The notes: generated by a model not told the origin, from the sequence alone. DNA of 64,000 bases from Halobellus clavatus (GCF_900107195.1 NZ_FNPB01000001.1:558001-622000); one strand, 5' to 3'. Positions 44,098 to 53,620 are shown, counted from the first letter of the stretch. A program made the numbers and translations.

Positions 44098-44381
44098 GCT
44101 CGGTTTCCCGGAGATTCGATCCCACGGATTTCACGAAGAACAACCCGTCTACGGATATCAAGCCGTTGCAGGGTAGAACGACATCTAAGCCGTACACGAG
44201 ATCGAATCACTGGCATAGACAGAGCGACCGGTACGAGTGCTCTGATACAGGCCTTTCCAAGTGGATCAACGGCCAGACATTCCAGTGCCTGAATTGCTGC
44301 AATAGCATCTGTTGGTATCGTTACCCGTGGGGAGACGGTTTGCCGGAGTGGTTCAAGAATCCCCGGAAACGGGAGGTATAG
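44094..44381 (+). CDS. Cys-rich small hypothetical protein
   Basis: A 95-aa basic protein from GTG 44094 (GTGA overlap with the preceding stop). Cysteines cluster in YECSDTG and QCLNCCNSICWY, suggesting a zinc site; several Trp and His residues follow. Unusually basic for a halophile, consistent with nucleic-acid binding. Family unknown. Confidence 0.55.
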   Translation: MSSVSRRFDPTDFTKNNPSTDIKPLQGRTTSKPYTRSNHWHRQSDRYECSDTGLSKWINGQTFQCLNCCNSICWYRYPWGDGLPEWFKNPRKREV

Positions 44382-44402
44382 CTATAGAATCAGCCGCTGG
44401 AT

Positions 44403-44933
44403 TCACCAGTTACCTACGTCGTTCTCCACGCGGTATTTCTGGTAGTATGCCTTCTCGACAGTCCGAAGGTCGAAGTCACCGGGATTTCGGTCTCGGAGTT
44501 CGGCGAGAATTTTGGGGTAGTCAGTCACTCGAATTGTCCGGTCTTCTCCGAAGAACTGGTCAAGGATGTAGCGGTCGCCAATTCCGTAGTTCTCGGGATC
44601 GTAGAAGGTTAGAATGACCGTTGCAGTGGCTGGTCCGATACCTGGTATAGATTTCAGGGTCTTCAACTGGGTTTTCGGGTCGTCAATCAGTAGTGCTGCT
44701 TCAGTCACCCGTTGAACGTACTCATCGGGAACAGTGTTGACTCTCTCAACGTTACCGCCCCGTCTTCCTGGCATCCCGTTCAGTTTCCACTGAACCACCT
44801 CTTGTAACTGGTCACGGGTCAGATACCCCTGTTCTCTCAGTTGCTTGTGTATACGCTCTTCTGTTTCCTGAAGGTCGTCGTCATAGGCTTCATCGTACCG
44901 TTCGCTCCATTTACGGATATCTTCCTTGTTCAT
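44403..44933 (-). CDS. HhH-GPD-type DNA glycosylase-like protein
   Basis: A 176-aa helical protein with the helix-hairpin-helix LKSIPGIGPATATVILTF (about 91-108) and a following NYGIGDRYILDQFF segment, where D is in the position of the catalytic Asp of HhH-GPD glycosylases. No Fe-S cysteine cluster. Shorter than typical base-excision glycosylases, so perhaps a minimal member or a DNA-binding relative. Confidence 0.65.
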   Translation of the reverse strand: MNKEDIRKWSERYDEAYDDDLQETEERIHKQLREQGYLTRDQLQEVVQWKLNGMPGRRGGNVERVNTVPDEYVQRVTEAALLIDDPKTQLKTLKSIPGIGPATATVILTFYDPENYGIGDRYILDQFFGEDRTIRVTDYPKILAELRDRNPGDFDLRTVEKAYYQKYRVENDVGNW

Positions 44934-45004
44934 ATCGTCTACGTACTGACAGCCGGCATAAAGTATCCCTCACATCTTTGTCTATCCACGTTCGACTGGT
45001 TCTT

Positions 45005-45121
45005 ATGATTGAGCGGCCTGATGAGGACGCGACGGCGAGTGAAATAGCGGAGTGGATGGAGGAAGACTTCTGGGAGGGAGTCGCGGAAAGTATCCGAAGC
45101 GCCGGCGAGAACGATAGTTGA
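45005..45121 (+). CDS. 38-aa acidic ORF
   Basis: ATG 45005 to TGA 45121, a strongly acidic helical peptide (ASEIAEWMEEDFWEGVAESI). Composition is halophile-like. Function unknown; could be a small antitoxin-like or regulatory peptide but nothing shows this. Confidence 0.4.
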   Translation: MIERPDEDATASEIAEWMEEDFWEGVAESIRSAGENDS

Positions 45122-45242
45122 GCGTATCGACATAGGGTTTCTTGTGCTTTTGTGGAAGGTACAGAAGCAAGTGAAACGCCTCCCCTGATCCGGTTTTTGA
45201 AACTACCTGTTACAGGTTAGATGATACGAGGCGAAGATAAAG

Positions 45243-46037
45243 TTGTTTCAAGAATCAACAAGCAGCGGCGGGATTCTACGTTCGGAAACATACCTGACAA
45301 CGAACTATGAGCCGGATGAACCGGTAGGTCGAGAGACCGAGATCAACAGGATTGCTGACGCTGTCCGGCCTTTGACGAGGAGAAAAACTCCGGAGAACCT
45401 GCTGGTGTACGGCCCGGCCGGAGTCGGGAAGACGACCTGTGTGAAGCACGTTTTCGACCGGTTAGAGACTGAAGCCGGTGCAGAATCCGTGTACATCAAT
45501 GCCTGGCAGTACAACTCCCGCTCCTCACTTCTGACCGAGTTACTGATCCAGCTCGGGTATCCTGCGCCTCGGAAAGGCAAGCCCGTAGATGAACTGCTTT
45601 CCAAGCTTCGGGAATGGCTAGACAAGAACCGTGGAGTAGCTGTGGCCATCGACGAGTTCGACCAGCTAGAGGAGAAGACGGAGATCATCTACGACCTGCA
45701 AATGCTGAATCAGGAAGCGGAGAACTCGCTTGGCCTCGTGATGGTTTCCAACCGGCCGCCCTCCAAGGTCCACCTGGATCCACGGAGCCAATCACGTTTG
45801 AACTGCCAGACACTCCAGTTCAACTCCTACAACGCACCCCAGCTCCAAGAAATACTGTCGAAACGAGTGGAGCAAGCATTCAAACCCGGAACCGTCCCCG
45901 ACGAAGTCATCGAAGAGATCGCTGAAACCGTGGCAGAGAACAGCGGAGACTGTAGAGAAGCACTAGAGAAACTATTGAGGACAGGACGGAAAGCAGATCA
46001 GAATGGTAAAAGCGAATTAGAGGTGAGTATGCTATAG
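45243..46037 (+). CDS. Orc1/Cdc6-like AAA+ ATPase lacking the winged-helix domain
   Basis: A 264-aa protein from TTG 45243. N-terminal TNYEPDEPVGRETEINRI and the Walker A VYGPAGVGKTT, Walker B VAVAIDEFDQL and sensor 1 LVMVSNRPP are those of Orc1/Cdc6. The protein ends after the lid (EIAETVAENSGDCREALEKLL, in part) and has no C-terminal winged helix, so it may not bind origin DNA on its own. Possibly a regulator of the full-length initiator at 42136. It overlaps the convergent gene by 6 nt. Confidence 0.78.
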   Translation: MFQESTSSGGILRSETYLTTNYEPDEPVGRETEINRIADAVRPLTRRKTPENLLVYGPAGVGKTTCVKHVFDRLETEAGAESVYINAWQYNSRSSLLTELLIQLGYPAPRKGKPVDELLSKLREWLDKNRGVAVAIDEFDQLEEKTEIIYDLQMLNQEAENSLGLVMVSNRPPSKVHLDPRSQSRLNCQTLQFNSYNAPQLQEILSKRVEQAFKPGTVPDEVIEEIAETVAENSGDCREALEKLLRTGRKADQNGKSELEVSML

Positions 46038-46781
46038 TCGGATTGCTTTCCTCACGTACTTATCCTCGACCTTTCGACCGAATATTTTGTCATCGCTATC
46101 GATTAGTGATTTGAAAAGTTCCTTGCCCTGGTCCGTCGGCTTGTTCATCCATAGCTCGCCGTCAGCGGGGAGAACAGTCTCACAGATGTATTCAAGTAGC
46201 ATAGTAGCAACATCCTGTCTTCTGACACCTGGGTCTGTCCAAATCTGGATTAGCTTATCGTTGTCATCGAGGGTGACGAAGCCACAGTAGCAGTTATTCA
46301 GGCTTGCCAGCCAAACCCTGTGACTGTCTGGCTGGTAGGACCAGAACCCTACTCCTTCTACTTTCGTTGACCAAGAAAACATCTCAGCGACTGTCTTTGT
46401 GCGTTCACTATTGACAGCCTGGACCTCAAATCCTGAACCTTGGCTGTTATTCAGGAACTGTTCCGGTTGTACAAACTGTCCGTTTGATTTTACTTCGAGG
46501 ATGGTCGTGCAATTTCGGCAGTAGTACCCCGGAACCTCCCACCGTTCGCCTATCTCATTATCTCTGGTATACAGTACCTCTGAACTACAATTACTGCAAA
46601 TAGCGTAGTCAACAGTGGCTTGAGTACTGTAACGCTTGTGCGCTATGTGAGAATCACATTCGTAGCAAGAACCACTGAGCTTGGCTTCATCGTGAAGAGA
46701 GCCACAGTCCGGACATTTTAGCAGATCGAGCTGCCTATCCGATTTCTTCGAGTATCCCTGGAGGAGTTCTGAAGAGATCAT
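46032..46781 (-). CDS. Zinc-ribbon protein with GNAT-like acetyltransferase domain
   Basis: A 249-aa protein. The N-terminal 90 residues hold four CxxC pairs (CPDCG, CYECD, CSNCS, CRNC), giving two zinc ribbons. Residues about 160-225 read as a GNAT core: CYCGFVTLDDNDKLIQIW, then DPGVRRQDVATMLLEYI, an acetyl-CoA-loop-like R/Q-x-x-G/A region, though the usual G is missing. Substrate unknown. Last gene of the element before the att site. Confidence 0.6.
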   Translation of the reverse strand: MISSELLQGYSKKSDRQLDLLKCPDCGSLHDEAKLSGSCYECDSHIAHKRYSTQATVDYAICSNCSSEVLYTRDNEIGERWEVPGYYCRNCTTILEVKSNGQFVQPEQFLNNSQGSGFEVQAVNSERTKTVAEMFSWSTKVEGVGFWSYQPDSHRVWLASLNNCYCGFVTLDDNDKLIQIWTDPGVRRQDVATMLLEYICETVLPADGELWMNKPTDQGKELFKSLIDSDDKIFGRKVEDKYVRKAIRL

Positions 46782-47041
46782 ATTCCCCGCTTTTGCACCT
46801 TACAACAAGAGTCTTGACTGCAAAGACTCGCTTCGGGCCTAGTATTCTTGCTCAGGCCGAAAGACTGCTTGCCCGGTGTTTCAAGGGGGTGCGCGATAAT
46901 ACTAAGTTGACGAAGAGACCGGCCAGCTACAGGAAATACAGGGAATTCCAAGACGGCGACGTGGTCTGAAATATAGACGAAATATGTGTTGTGTGAAGAC
47001 GGTCAAAATTCCGGTTTCAGGCCACGAAATGTATCAACGTC
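46782..47041. other. Gene-free end of the element
   Basis: No convincing gene. It has a perfect inverted repeat GAGTCTT/AAGACTC (46809-46829) with a 7-nt loop, and an imperfect one around 46832-46866 (TTCGGGCC ... GGCCGAA). These may be terminator, recombinase-arm or small-RNA structures. Confidence 0.45.
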
Positions 47042-47083
47042 TTGGTAAGGACGAGACCCCGGGTTCAAATCCCGGCCTAGGCT
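47042..47083 (+). other. att site: 3' fragment of tRNA-Thr(GGT)
   Basis: Reads as the tRNA 3' half: anticodon loop TTGGTAA (anticodon GGT), 3' anticodon stem GGACG, T-arm CCGGG-TTCAAAT-CCCGG, acceptor strand CCTAGGC and discriminator T at 47083. U73 is typical of archaeal tRNA-Thr. The sequence 5' of the loop (ACGTC) does not pair properly with GGACG and there is no 5' half, so it is a fragment, not a gene. It marks the right boundary of the element. Confidence 0.8.
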
Positions 47084-47407
47084 TCTTCCGCTGGTTTCAC
47101 TCCCGAGAATCGAGCGTCGAGGTCAAACGGATCAGATGCGAGCGGACGCTGGGTCGAGACGACAGCGGGACTGAATGGTGCGGCATCCGAGATCCGAAGC
47201 AGGAGCGCGCGCCGGATCGACTGGCCTAACGCAGCCTCTTTGGGGTTTCTGGCGATTTGCGGACGAGAAATCCAGCCTCGAAATCGGACTGTGCGTCGCC
47301 GAAAAGAGGTCACGGTTCAGACGCCGTCGTAGTATCTGTGAGATCCTAGTTATCAGTATTAATAACATCACCGAACGGTTAAATCCCGATTAGCGCCTTA
47401 GTACCGT
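47084..47407. other. Chromosomal intergenic region with kinase promoter
   Basis: GC-rich with no gene seen. Near the end lies an AT-rich palindrome-like GTTATCAGTATTAATAAC (47349-47366) and a TATA-like TTAAAT (47379-47384) about 25-30 nt before the kinase ATG, consistent with a nearly leaderless promoter. Confidence 0.45.
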
Positions 47408-50400
47408 ATGGTTAGCGCGCACTCGTCCTGTGGGCCCCCAGGGCGTCTCCTCGACCTATCAGCGCAACTCAGCCGGGCCGCCACGACCGAGAGTGCAGTC
47501 GCCCGGACGACGGCGTTAGCGGAGGCGGTGTTCGATCAGCCGGAGGTGAGCGTCTGTGCGTACGATGCAGGCGACGACACAGTCACGGCGATCGGAGCAG
47601 CGGCCCCGGATGCGAGCCGAGGCGGCGGCACTCCAGCCCGGATCCCGGAATCGGTCGTCGAGCACCTCGCCCACCGCGGCGGTGACCGACCGGCCGACGA
47701 GACACCTGCAGCGACAGTCGACACCGAGCCGCAGGGATCCGCTGGGACTGCGATGCTCGTTCCTGTCGGTCGCAATCGGGTGTTACGGATCGGGGTGAGG
47801 GACCCGAGCGAGATCGACGAGGCGGCGACGAGCGCCGTCGAGGGAATCGCGGCGGTCCTCGAAACGGCGCTCGCTCGGGTCGACCGCGACCGATCGAGGC
47901 CCGGAGCCGGTGACGACCCTCCGATGCTGTCTGAGGAAGCCGAAGACTGCGCCGACGCTGACACGGCGGCGCTACGACGGTTGAACGAACTCGCGGCCGA
48001 CGCTGCGGGGTGTGAAGAGACCATCGAGCAACTGCTGTCGCTCGGGTGCGACCACTTCGGTCTCGAGACGGGCATCCTCACACGCGTCGATGGAGACGAG
48101 TGCGTGGCCAGGACCGTCGTCGACGCGACGGAGACGCACGAGGCGGGCGCGGTGTCCGACCTCGGAGAGCCGATGTCCCAGGTGACGCTCGAGGTCGGGG
48201 AAACCGAGGCGGTGGCGGTCGCCGATGTCGCCGAGTCTACACGCCGAGACCACCCGGTGGCGGAGGGCGTGCGCGCCTACATCGCGGCACCCGTCGTCGT
48301 CGACGACGAGACGTACGGGACGGTGACCTTCTCGATGGGGAAACCGCGTGAGGATCCGTTCCGGCAGGCAGAACTGGAGTTTGTCAGGCTCCTGGCACAG
48401 TTGATCAGCACGGAGTTGCGCCTCCACCGCACCGAGCGGGTGGCCCGCGGGAATCGCGATCGGACGCACCAGATCATCGATATGCTTCCCCAACTGGTGT
48501 TCTCAAAGGACGAGTCCGGCGAGTTCCTGCTGGTGAACGAGGCCGTCGCCGACGCCTACGGGACGACGATCGACGACCTCGAGGGCTCGACAGACGCGGA
48601 CTTCGCCGATTCGCCCGAAGAGGCTGAGCAGTTCCGTGCGGACGACCGCGCCGTGATCGAGTCTGGCGACCCGAAGCACATCCCCGAGGAACGGCTGACG
48701 ACGGCCGACGGCGAGCGTCGAATCCTCGAGACGACGAAGATTCCGTACGAACCGATCGACGGGGACGGCTCGGCCGTGCTCGGCGTTTCGACCGACATTA
48801 CCGAGTTCAAACAGCGCGAGCGAGAACTGGAACGGCAGTCGGCCGCGATGGAGGCGTCGATGGACGGGATCTCCATCCTCGATGCCGACGGCGAGTACGT
48901 CTATATGAACCGGGCACACGCTGCCGTCTTCGACTACGAGCCCGAGGAACTCATCGGCTGCTCGTGGCGGCGAATCTACCCCGAGGACGAGATCGAGCGG
49001 ATCGAGCGGGACGTGTTCCCGGAACTCGAACGCGAGGGCGAGTGGCGCGGTGAGACAGTCGGGAAACTGAGCGACGGGCGCGCCGTCCAGCAGGAGATTA
49101 CGCTGTCGCTCTTAGACGACGGCGGGCTGATCTGTACGAACCGCGACATCACCGATCGCAGACGGCGCGAAGAGGACCTCCGCACCCTCACAGAACGTCT
49201 CGATCTGGCCATCGAGGGGGCGGATCTGGGAGTCTGGGACTGGGACCTAGAGACCGACGAGGTCGCGTTCAACGAAGAGTGGGCGACGATGCTGGGCCTC
49301 TCGCTCGACGAGATCGAACCCACCCTCGAGACGTGGGAACAGCGAGTGCACCCGGCAGATATGGGATCGGTCGAGACAGCCCTCGAAGCGCACCTCACGG
49401 GGGAGACCGAGCGCTACGACTGCGAGCATCGGATGCGGACCGCCAGTGGCGACTGGAAGTGGATCCGTGACGTCGGTGAGGTCGTCGAGCGCGACGGAGA
49501 CGGGAACCCGACGCGCGCCGTCGGCATCCACCTCGACATCTCCGAGCAGAGGGAATCCCGCCGCGCACTCGAAGAGGAGCGGGACATGTTCGCGCAGGGC
49601 CCCGCAGTGGTGTTCAAGTGGCGGAACGACGACGGGTGGCCCGTCGAGTACGTCTCCGACAACGTCACCAAAACGTTCGGCTACACGCCCGAGGACCTCC
49701 AGTCCGGGGAGGTCCCCTACGCAACCTTGATTCACGATCAGGACGCCGCTCGTGTCAGCGAGGAGGTCGCCAAGCACGGCCGCGAGGACGTCGAACGCTT
49801 CAGTCACGATCCCTACCGAATGGTGACCAAGAGCGGCGACGTGCGCTGGGTGCAGGACAACACCAAAGTCATCCGTGAGGACGGCGAGGTCACGTACTAC
49901 CTCGGCTATCTCACCGACATCACCGAACGCAAGCGGCTCGAAGATTCGCTCCGAGAGAGCAAGGAGGCACACCGCGAGATCACGGCGATCGGATCGGATA
50001 CCGACCGGGACTTCGGCGCGAAAGTCGAGGCGATTCTCGAACTCGGATGCGACCGCCTCGGGCTCCCGTACGGGTTCCTGAACCGGATCGACGACGACAC
50101 CCAGCACGTCATCGAAGCGAGCGGGACCCATCCGACCCTCCAGGCGGGTGAATCCGCACCCCTCTCGAAGGCGTACTGCCGCCGAACGATCGAGTGCGAC
50201 GAGGTGCTCAACGTCCAGGACGCGATCGACGAAGGCTGGGGCGACGATCCGGCGTACGAGGAGTTCGGACTCGGGTGCTACATCGGCGGCAAGATCATCG
50301 TCGAGGGCGAAGTGTACGGGACGCTCTGTTTCGGAGACGAGGCCAGTCGCGCGCACGCGTTCGACGAGACGGAGCGCGGGTTCGTCGAGTTGCTCGTCCA

Positions 50401-51622
50401 GTGGATCAGCTACGAACTCAGAAGTGACACCGTGAAACAGAAGCTCCGCCAACTCAACGAGACGGCGCAGCGGTTGATGACGAACACGGACGCAGCGGAG
50501 TTGGCGTCGATCGGGACCGAGAGCGCGACGTCGGTACTGGAGATGCCGATGACGTGCATCTGGCGGTACGACGAGCAGGCGGACGCGCTCGTTCCGGGAG
50601 CGATGACTGAGGAAGTTGCCCGCGTGCTCGACGAGCAGCCGACGTTCGAGCCCGGTAACTCGCTCGCGTGGCAGGCGTTCGAGGACGGATCCACCCGGGC
50701 TTACGACGACGTACAGACTGTCGAGGGACGGTACAACGAGGAGACGCCGGTGCGGTCGGAGATCATCGTGCCACTGGGCGAGCACGGAGTGCTCATCAGC
50801 GGATCGACCCAGCAACACGCGTTCACCGATACCGATCGGAGCCTCCTCGAGGTACTCGCCGCGACCGTCGAGGAGGCGCTGAACCGGGCGAAGCGCGAGC
50901 AGGACCTGCGCGAGACGCGCGAGCGCCTGGAGCAGTCGAACCAGGAACTCGAACAGTTCGCCTACGCGGCGTCACACGACCTGCAGGAACCGCTTCGGAC
51001 GGTGTCGAGTTACCTCACACTGCTCGAACGACGGTACGGCGAGTCCCTCGATGACGAGGCGATGGAGTTCGTCGAAATCGCCGTCGACGGGGCCGATCGG
51101 ATGCGCGAGATGATACAGGCACTGCTCGAGTACTCCCGGGTCGAGAGGCGCGGCGGCGCGTTCGAACCGATCGAGATGAGCGACGTTTTCCAGCAGGTGA
51201 CCCAGAACCTGGAAGTGACGATCGACGAGCGCGAGGCGACCGTGGTGTCTCCCGACTCGGCGGGAACCGTCGTTGGCGACGAGAGCCAACTGGTCCAGTT
51301 GTTTCAGAACCTCGTTGAGAACGGGATCAAGTACAGCGAGACCGACCCGCGCGTCGAGATCTCGATGCAGCACCGGGACGGCATCGTCGAGTATGCGATC
51401 GCGGACGAGGGGATCGGGATGGACCCCGAGCAGTCCGACGGGATCTTCGAGGTGTTCCAGCGGTTGCACACTCGTGCGGAGTTCGATGGCACCGGCATCG
51501 GGCTCTCGATCTGTCGGAAGATCGTTGACCGCCACGAGGGCGATATCCGTGTCGAGTCCACGCCGGGCGTCGGATCGACGTTCGTCGTCACGGTACCCGC
51601 GGACGGTGAGACCCGTGTCTGA
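47408..51622 (+). CDS. Multi-GAF/PAS sensor histidine kinase
   Basis: A 1404-aa soluble kinase. In order: an N-terminal domain of about 180 aa shared with the kinase at 53621; GAF (about 205-340, SLGCDHFGLETGIL); four PAS/PAC units (about 355-850); two GAFs (about 860-1160); HisKA with H1190 in YAASHDLQEPL; HATPase with N-box FQNLVENGIKYS and G2 GIGLSI to the end. No membrane segment, so it senses cytoplasmic signals such as redox or light through PAS/GAF ligands (general family knowledge). It overlaps the receiver gene by 8 nt, its likely partner. First chromosomal gene after the element. Confidence 0.92.
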   Translation: MVSAHSSCGPPGRLLDLSAQLSRAATTESAVARTTALAEAVFDQPEVSVCAYDAGDDTVTAIGAAAPDASRGGGTPARIPESVVEHLAHRGGDRPADETPAATVDTEPQGSAGTAMLVPVGRNRVLRIGVRDPSEIDEAATSAVEGIAAVLETALARVDRDRSRPGAGDDPPMLSEEAEDCADADTAALRRLNELAADAAGCEETIEQLLSLGCDHFGLETGILTRVDGDECVARTVVDATETHEAGAVSDLGEPMSQVTLEVGETEAVAVADVAESTRRDHPVAEGVRAYIAAPVVVDDETYGTVTFSMGKPREDPFRQAELEFVRLLAQLISTELRLHRTERVARGNRDRTHQIIDMLPQLVFSKDESGEFLLVNEAVADAYGTTIDDLEGSTDADFADSPEEAEQFRADDRAVIESGDPKHIPEERLTTADGERRILETTKIPYEPIDGDGSAVLGVSTDITEFKQRERELERQSAAMEASMDGISILDADGEYVYMNRAHAAVFDYEPEELIGCSWRRIYPEDEIERIERDVFPELEREGEWRGETVGKLSDGRAVQQEITLSLLDDGGLICTNRDITDRRRREEDLRTLTERLDLAIEGADLGVWDWDLETDEVAFNEEWATMLGLSLDEIEPTLETWEQRVHPADMGSVETALEAHLTGETERYDCEHRMRTASGDWKWIRDVGEVVERDGDGNPTRAVGIHLDISEQRESRRALEEERDMFAQGPAVVFKWRNDDGWPVEYVSDNVTKTFGYTPEDLQSGEVPYATLIHDQDAARVSEEVAKHGREDVERFSHDPYRMVTKSGDVRWVQDNTKVIREDGEVTYYLGYLTDITERKRLEDSLRESKEAHREITAIGSDTDRDFGAKVEAILELGCDRLGLPYGFLNRIDDDTQHVIEASGTHPTLQAGESAPLSKAYCRRTIECDEVLNVQDAIDEGWGDDPAYEEFGLGCYIGGKIIVEGEVYGTLCFGDEASRAHAFDETERGFVELLVQWISYELRSDTVKQKLRQLNETAQRLMTNTDAAELASIGTESATSVLEMPMTCIWRYDEQADALVPGAMTEEVARVLDEQPTFEPGNSLAWQAFEDGSTRAYDDVQTVEGRYNEETPVRSEIIVPLGEHGVLISGSTQQHAFTDTDRSLLEVLAATVEEALNRAKREQDLRETRERLEQSNQELEQFAYAASHDLQEPLRTVSSYLTLLERRYGESLDDEAMEFVEIAVDGADRMREMIQALLEYSRVERRGGAFEPIEMSDVFQQVTQNLEVTIDEREATVVSPDSAGTVVGDESQLVQLFQNLVENGIKYSETDPRVEISMQHRDGIVEYAIADEGIGMDPEQSDGIFEVFQRLHTRAEFDGTGIGLSICRKIVDRHEGDIRVESTPGVGSTFVVTVPADGETRV

Positions 51623-52064
51623 GGGCGTGCAACAGGACGCCGTCCCGACGGTCCTCGTCGTCGAGGACAATCCCGCCGACGTCCGACTCGTCGAGGAGGG
51701 GATCGCGGCGGCCGACACGGACCTGGAACTGCGCGTGTACAACAACGGCAATCGGGCAGTCGAGTGGATCACGAGCGACACGCCGCAGAGACATCAGCCG
51801 AACCTGGTACTCTTAGATCTGAACATTCCGGGGAAATCCGGCCTCGAAGTGCTACGGGCAGTGCGCGAGGAGTCCGAGTTCAGTCGCGTGCCCGTCGCGG
51901 TGGTATCAAGTTCGAAGAATCCCGACGACGCCCGGCGCGTCTACGACCAGTCGGCGGACGCGTACGTCACGAAACCCGCCGACCCCGACCAGTACATCCA
52001 GATGATCGGTACCGCCGTTCGCTTCTGGATCCCGACAGCGGACACGCAACCCAACGATGAGTGA
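51615..52064 (+). CDS. Stand-alone receiver-domain response regulator
   Basis: A 149-aa receiver. Start GTG 51615 follows GGTG by 6 nt and overlaps the kinase stop. Acidic pair in VVEDNPADVRLV, phosphoacceptor D68 in LVLLDLNIPG, conserved K in YVTKPADPDQY. It matches the Rcp1/cyanobacterial-phytochrome-type single-domain regulators that accompany multi-PAS kinases. No output domain, so it signals by protein contacts, plausibly with the receiver-kinase that follows. Confidence 0.92.
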   Translation: MSEGVQQDAVPTVLVVEDNPADVRLVEEGIAAADTDLELRVYNNGNRAVEWITSDTPQRHQPNLVLLDLNIPGKSGLEVLRAVREESEFSRVPVAVVSSSKNPDDARRVYDQSADAYVTKPADPDQYIQMIGTAVRFWIPTADTQPNDE

Positions 52065-53226
52065 GGCACACCCAGACCGAATGCTGCTCGTAGAGGACAA
52101 CCCGGCGGACGCCCGCCTGATCAGTGAATATCTGAAGGAAGGGGTGTCACCGAACGGCGGTACCGCACCCACCATTCGTCACGTCGAACGGCTCGCCGAA
52201 GCCATCGAGGTTCGAGACGCCGGTGTCGACGTGATCCTGTTGGATCTCGGGTTGCCAGACACCACTGGCTTCGAGACGCTCGAAGCGATGCTCGCGGCGT
52301 CCGGTGACGAGCCGGTCGTGGTGCTCACGGGTCTCGACGACGAACGCGCCGGCGTCGAGGCGGTCGAGCGGGGAGCGCAGGACTACCTCGTCAAAGACGA
52401 CCTCACGCCGAAGCTCCTGCGACGGACGCTCCGGTACGCGACGGAACGCGAGCGCCAGCAGCGGGAATTGGAACGGCGAAACGGAGAGCTCGCGCTGCTC
52501 AATCGGATCGTCAGACACGACATCAAAAACGACGTCGCGATCATCACCGGCTGGGGAGAGACGCTCCGGGGACACGTCGACCCGGCGGGCGAGACGCACC
52601 TCGACCGGATCCAGAGTGCGAGCGAGCACATCGTCGACATCGCGGACACGGTCGGGGACTTCCTTCGGATACGCGAGGGCGAAGCGGGTCCGAACCTTCG
52701 ACCGATCGACCTCGCAGACGTCCTCCGGACCGAACTCGAAAAGGCGCGGTCTGCACACGGTGCGGCGAGCATCACGGTGACTGAAACCCTGCCCGACAGA
52801 CTGGAGGTGTCCGCCGCGGAACTCCTCTCGTCGGTCTTCCGGAACCTCCTGAACAACGCTGTCGCACACAATGACAAGGCGACACCCAGAGTCGCCGTCG
52901 ACGTGGAGGTGCGAGCGGAGACGGTTCGCGTTCGCGTGGCCGATAACGGCCCCGGTGTCCCAGACAGCCGGAAAGACGAGATATTCGGCCGCGGCGAGCT
53001 GGGACTGCAGAGTTCCGGGTCGGGGATCGGGCTCTATCTCGTCGATACGCTCGTCGAGATTTACGGGGGCGAGGTTACAGTAGCGGACAGAGAGCGACGC
53101 GAGTTCATCGACGGCCAGCCCGAAACCCTCTGCGCTTCGGAGCAGACTGCCGAGGACAGCCAGCAGGCGGCTCGCGGTCGTGAGCCTGCAGGAAGCATCT
53201 TCACCGTCACCCTCCAACGGGCATAA
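52057..53226 (+). CDS. Receiver-histidine kinase hybrid
   Basis: A 389-aa protein: receiver about 8-125 with D63 (VILLDLGLPD) and K in YLVKDDL; coiled linker; HisKA-type H154 in IVRHDIKND; HATPase about 245-345 with FRNLLNNAVAHND and GSGIGLYLV. The C-terminal HATPase is interrupted by an acidic low-complexity insert (about 345-375). It overlaps the stand-alone receiver by 8 nt. The three genes from 47408 form a phosphorelay operon. Confidence 0.9.
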   Translation: MSEAHPDRMLLVEDNPADARLISEYLKEGVSPNGGTAPTIRHVERLAEAIEVRDAGVDVILLDLGLPDTTGFETLEAMLAASGDEPVVVLTGLDDERAGVEAVERGAQDYLVKDDLTPKLLRRTLRYATERERQQRELERRNGELALLNRIVRHDIKNDVAIITGWGETLRGHVDPAGETHLDRIQSASEHIVDIADTVGDFLRIREGEAGPNLRPIDLADVLRTELEKARSAHGAASITVTETLPDRLEVSAAELLSSVFRNLLNNAVAHNDKATPRVAVDVEVRAETVRVRVADNGPGVPDSRKDEIFGRGELGLQSSGSGIGLYLVDTLVEIYGGEVTVADRERREFIDGQPETLCASEQTAEDSQQAARGREPAGSIFTVTLQRA

Positions 53227-53620
53227 CAGATGGCCTCGAACAGCGTCACCGCGATGAATCCCGCGCGTCGCGAGGGCCACCTTCCGCTGCCCGGCGGAGG
53301 ACGGCCATACAGCACCTGTATGACTCCCAAGCGGAGCGCTGACAGATCGGCCGGACACAGGAGCCGGTCAGCCGGCCCGTGCGCGCAGCGCGTCGTGAGA
53401 GACGGATCCGTCGCGAAGCATCTCGGACCCGCTCGCGAACACGGACGAAAACCGGCGGGCGCCGAACGGCGACCGCACAGGAGCGAGTCGATACCACAGT
53501 CGCGTACGACGCCGAGAAGCAGGTCCGGTCCGGATCCCGTTGCGAAGGAAATGGCAAGAGAACATCAGGAAAAACAATCACGGCCAAACGGTTCATGTAC
53601 CCTCAGCGCAAGGATTCAGT
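53227..53620. other. Gene-free region between kinase genes
   Basis: Open frames here have no halophile-type acidity and look like GC-rich noise. I see no RNA gene. A promoter for the 1699-aa kinase is expected within the last 60 nt. Confidence 0.4.

Larger units (their letters stand above)
1..47083. mobile_element. Integrated conjugative element (partial; left end outside window)
   Basis: Seen: the sequence up to about 47.08 kb is lower in GC than the flank to the right and holds conjugation ATPases, an integrase, two Orc1/Cdc6-like proteins, restriction-modification and Argonaute genes. The right edge coincides with a 3' tRNA-Thr fragment (47042-47083). Known: archaeal tyrosine recombinases commonly integrate into 3' ends of tRNA genes, leaving an intact tRNA at one end and a fragment at the other. 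Inferred: this fragment is one att site and the intact tRNA-Thr(GGT) lies beyond the left edge. The integrase is about 9 kb inside the element, so it is not adjacent to this att site. Replication genes suggest the element can also exist as a plasmid. Confidence 0.8.

Noticed and set aside
47042-47083. A functional tRNA gene
   Set aside because: Only the 3' half is present; no 5' acceptor strand, D-arm or pairing anticodon stem upstream.
46984-47229. An 81-aa frame crossing the att fragment
   Set aside because: It runs through the tRNA fragment and the composition boundary, with no domain.
49247-50818. A 523-aa open frame antisense to the first kinase
   Set aside because: High GC leaves few stops on the opposite strand; the sense protein has clear PAS, GAF and kinase motifs across the whole span.
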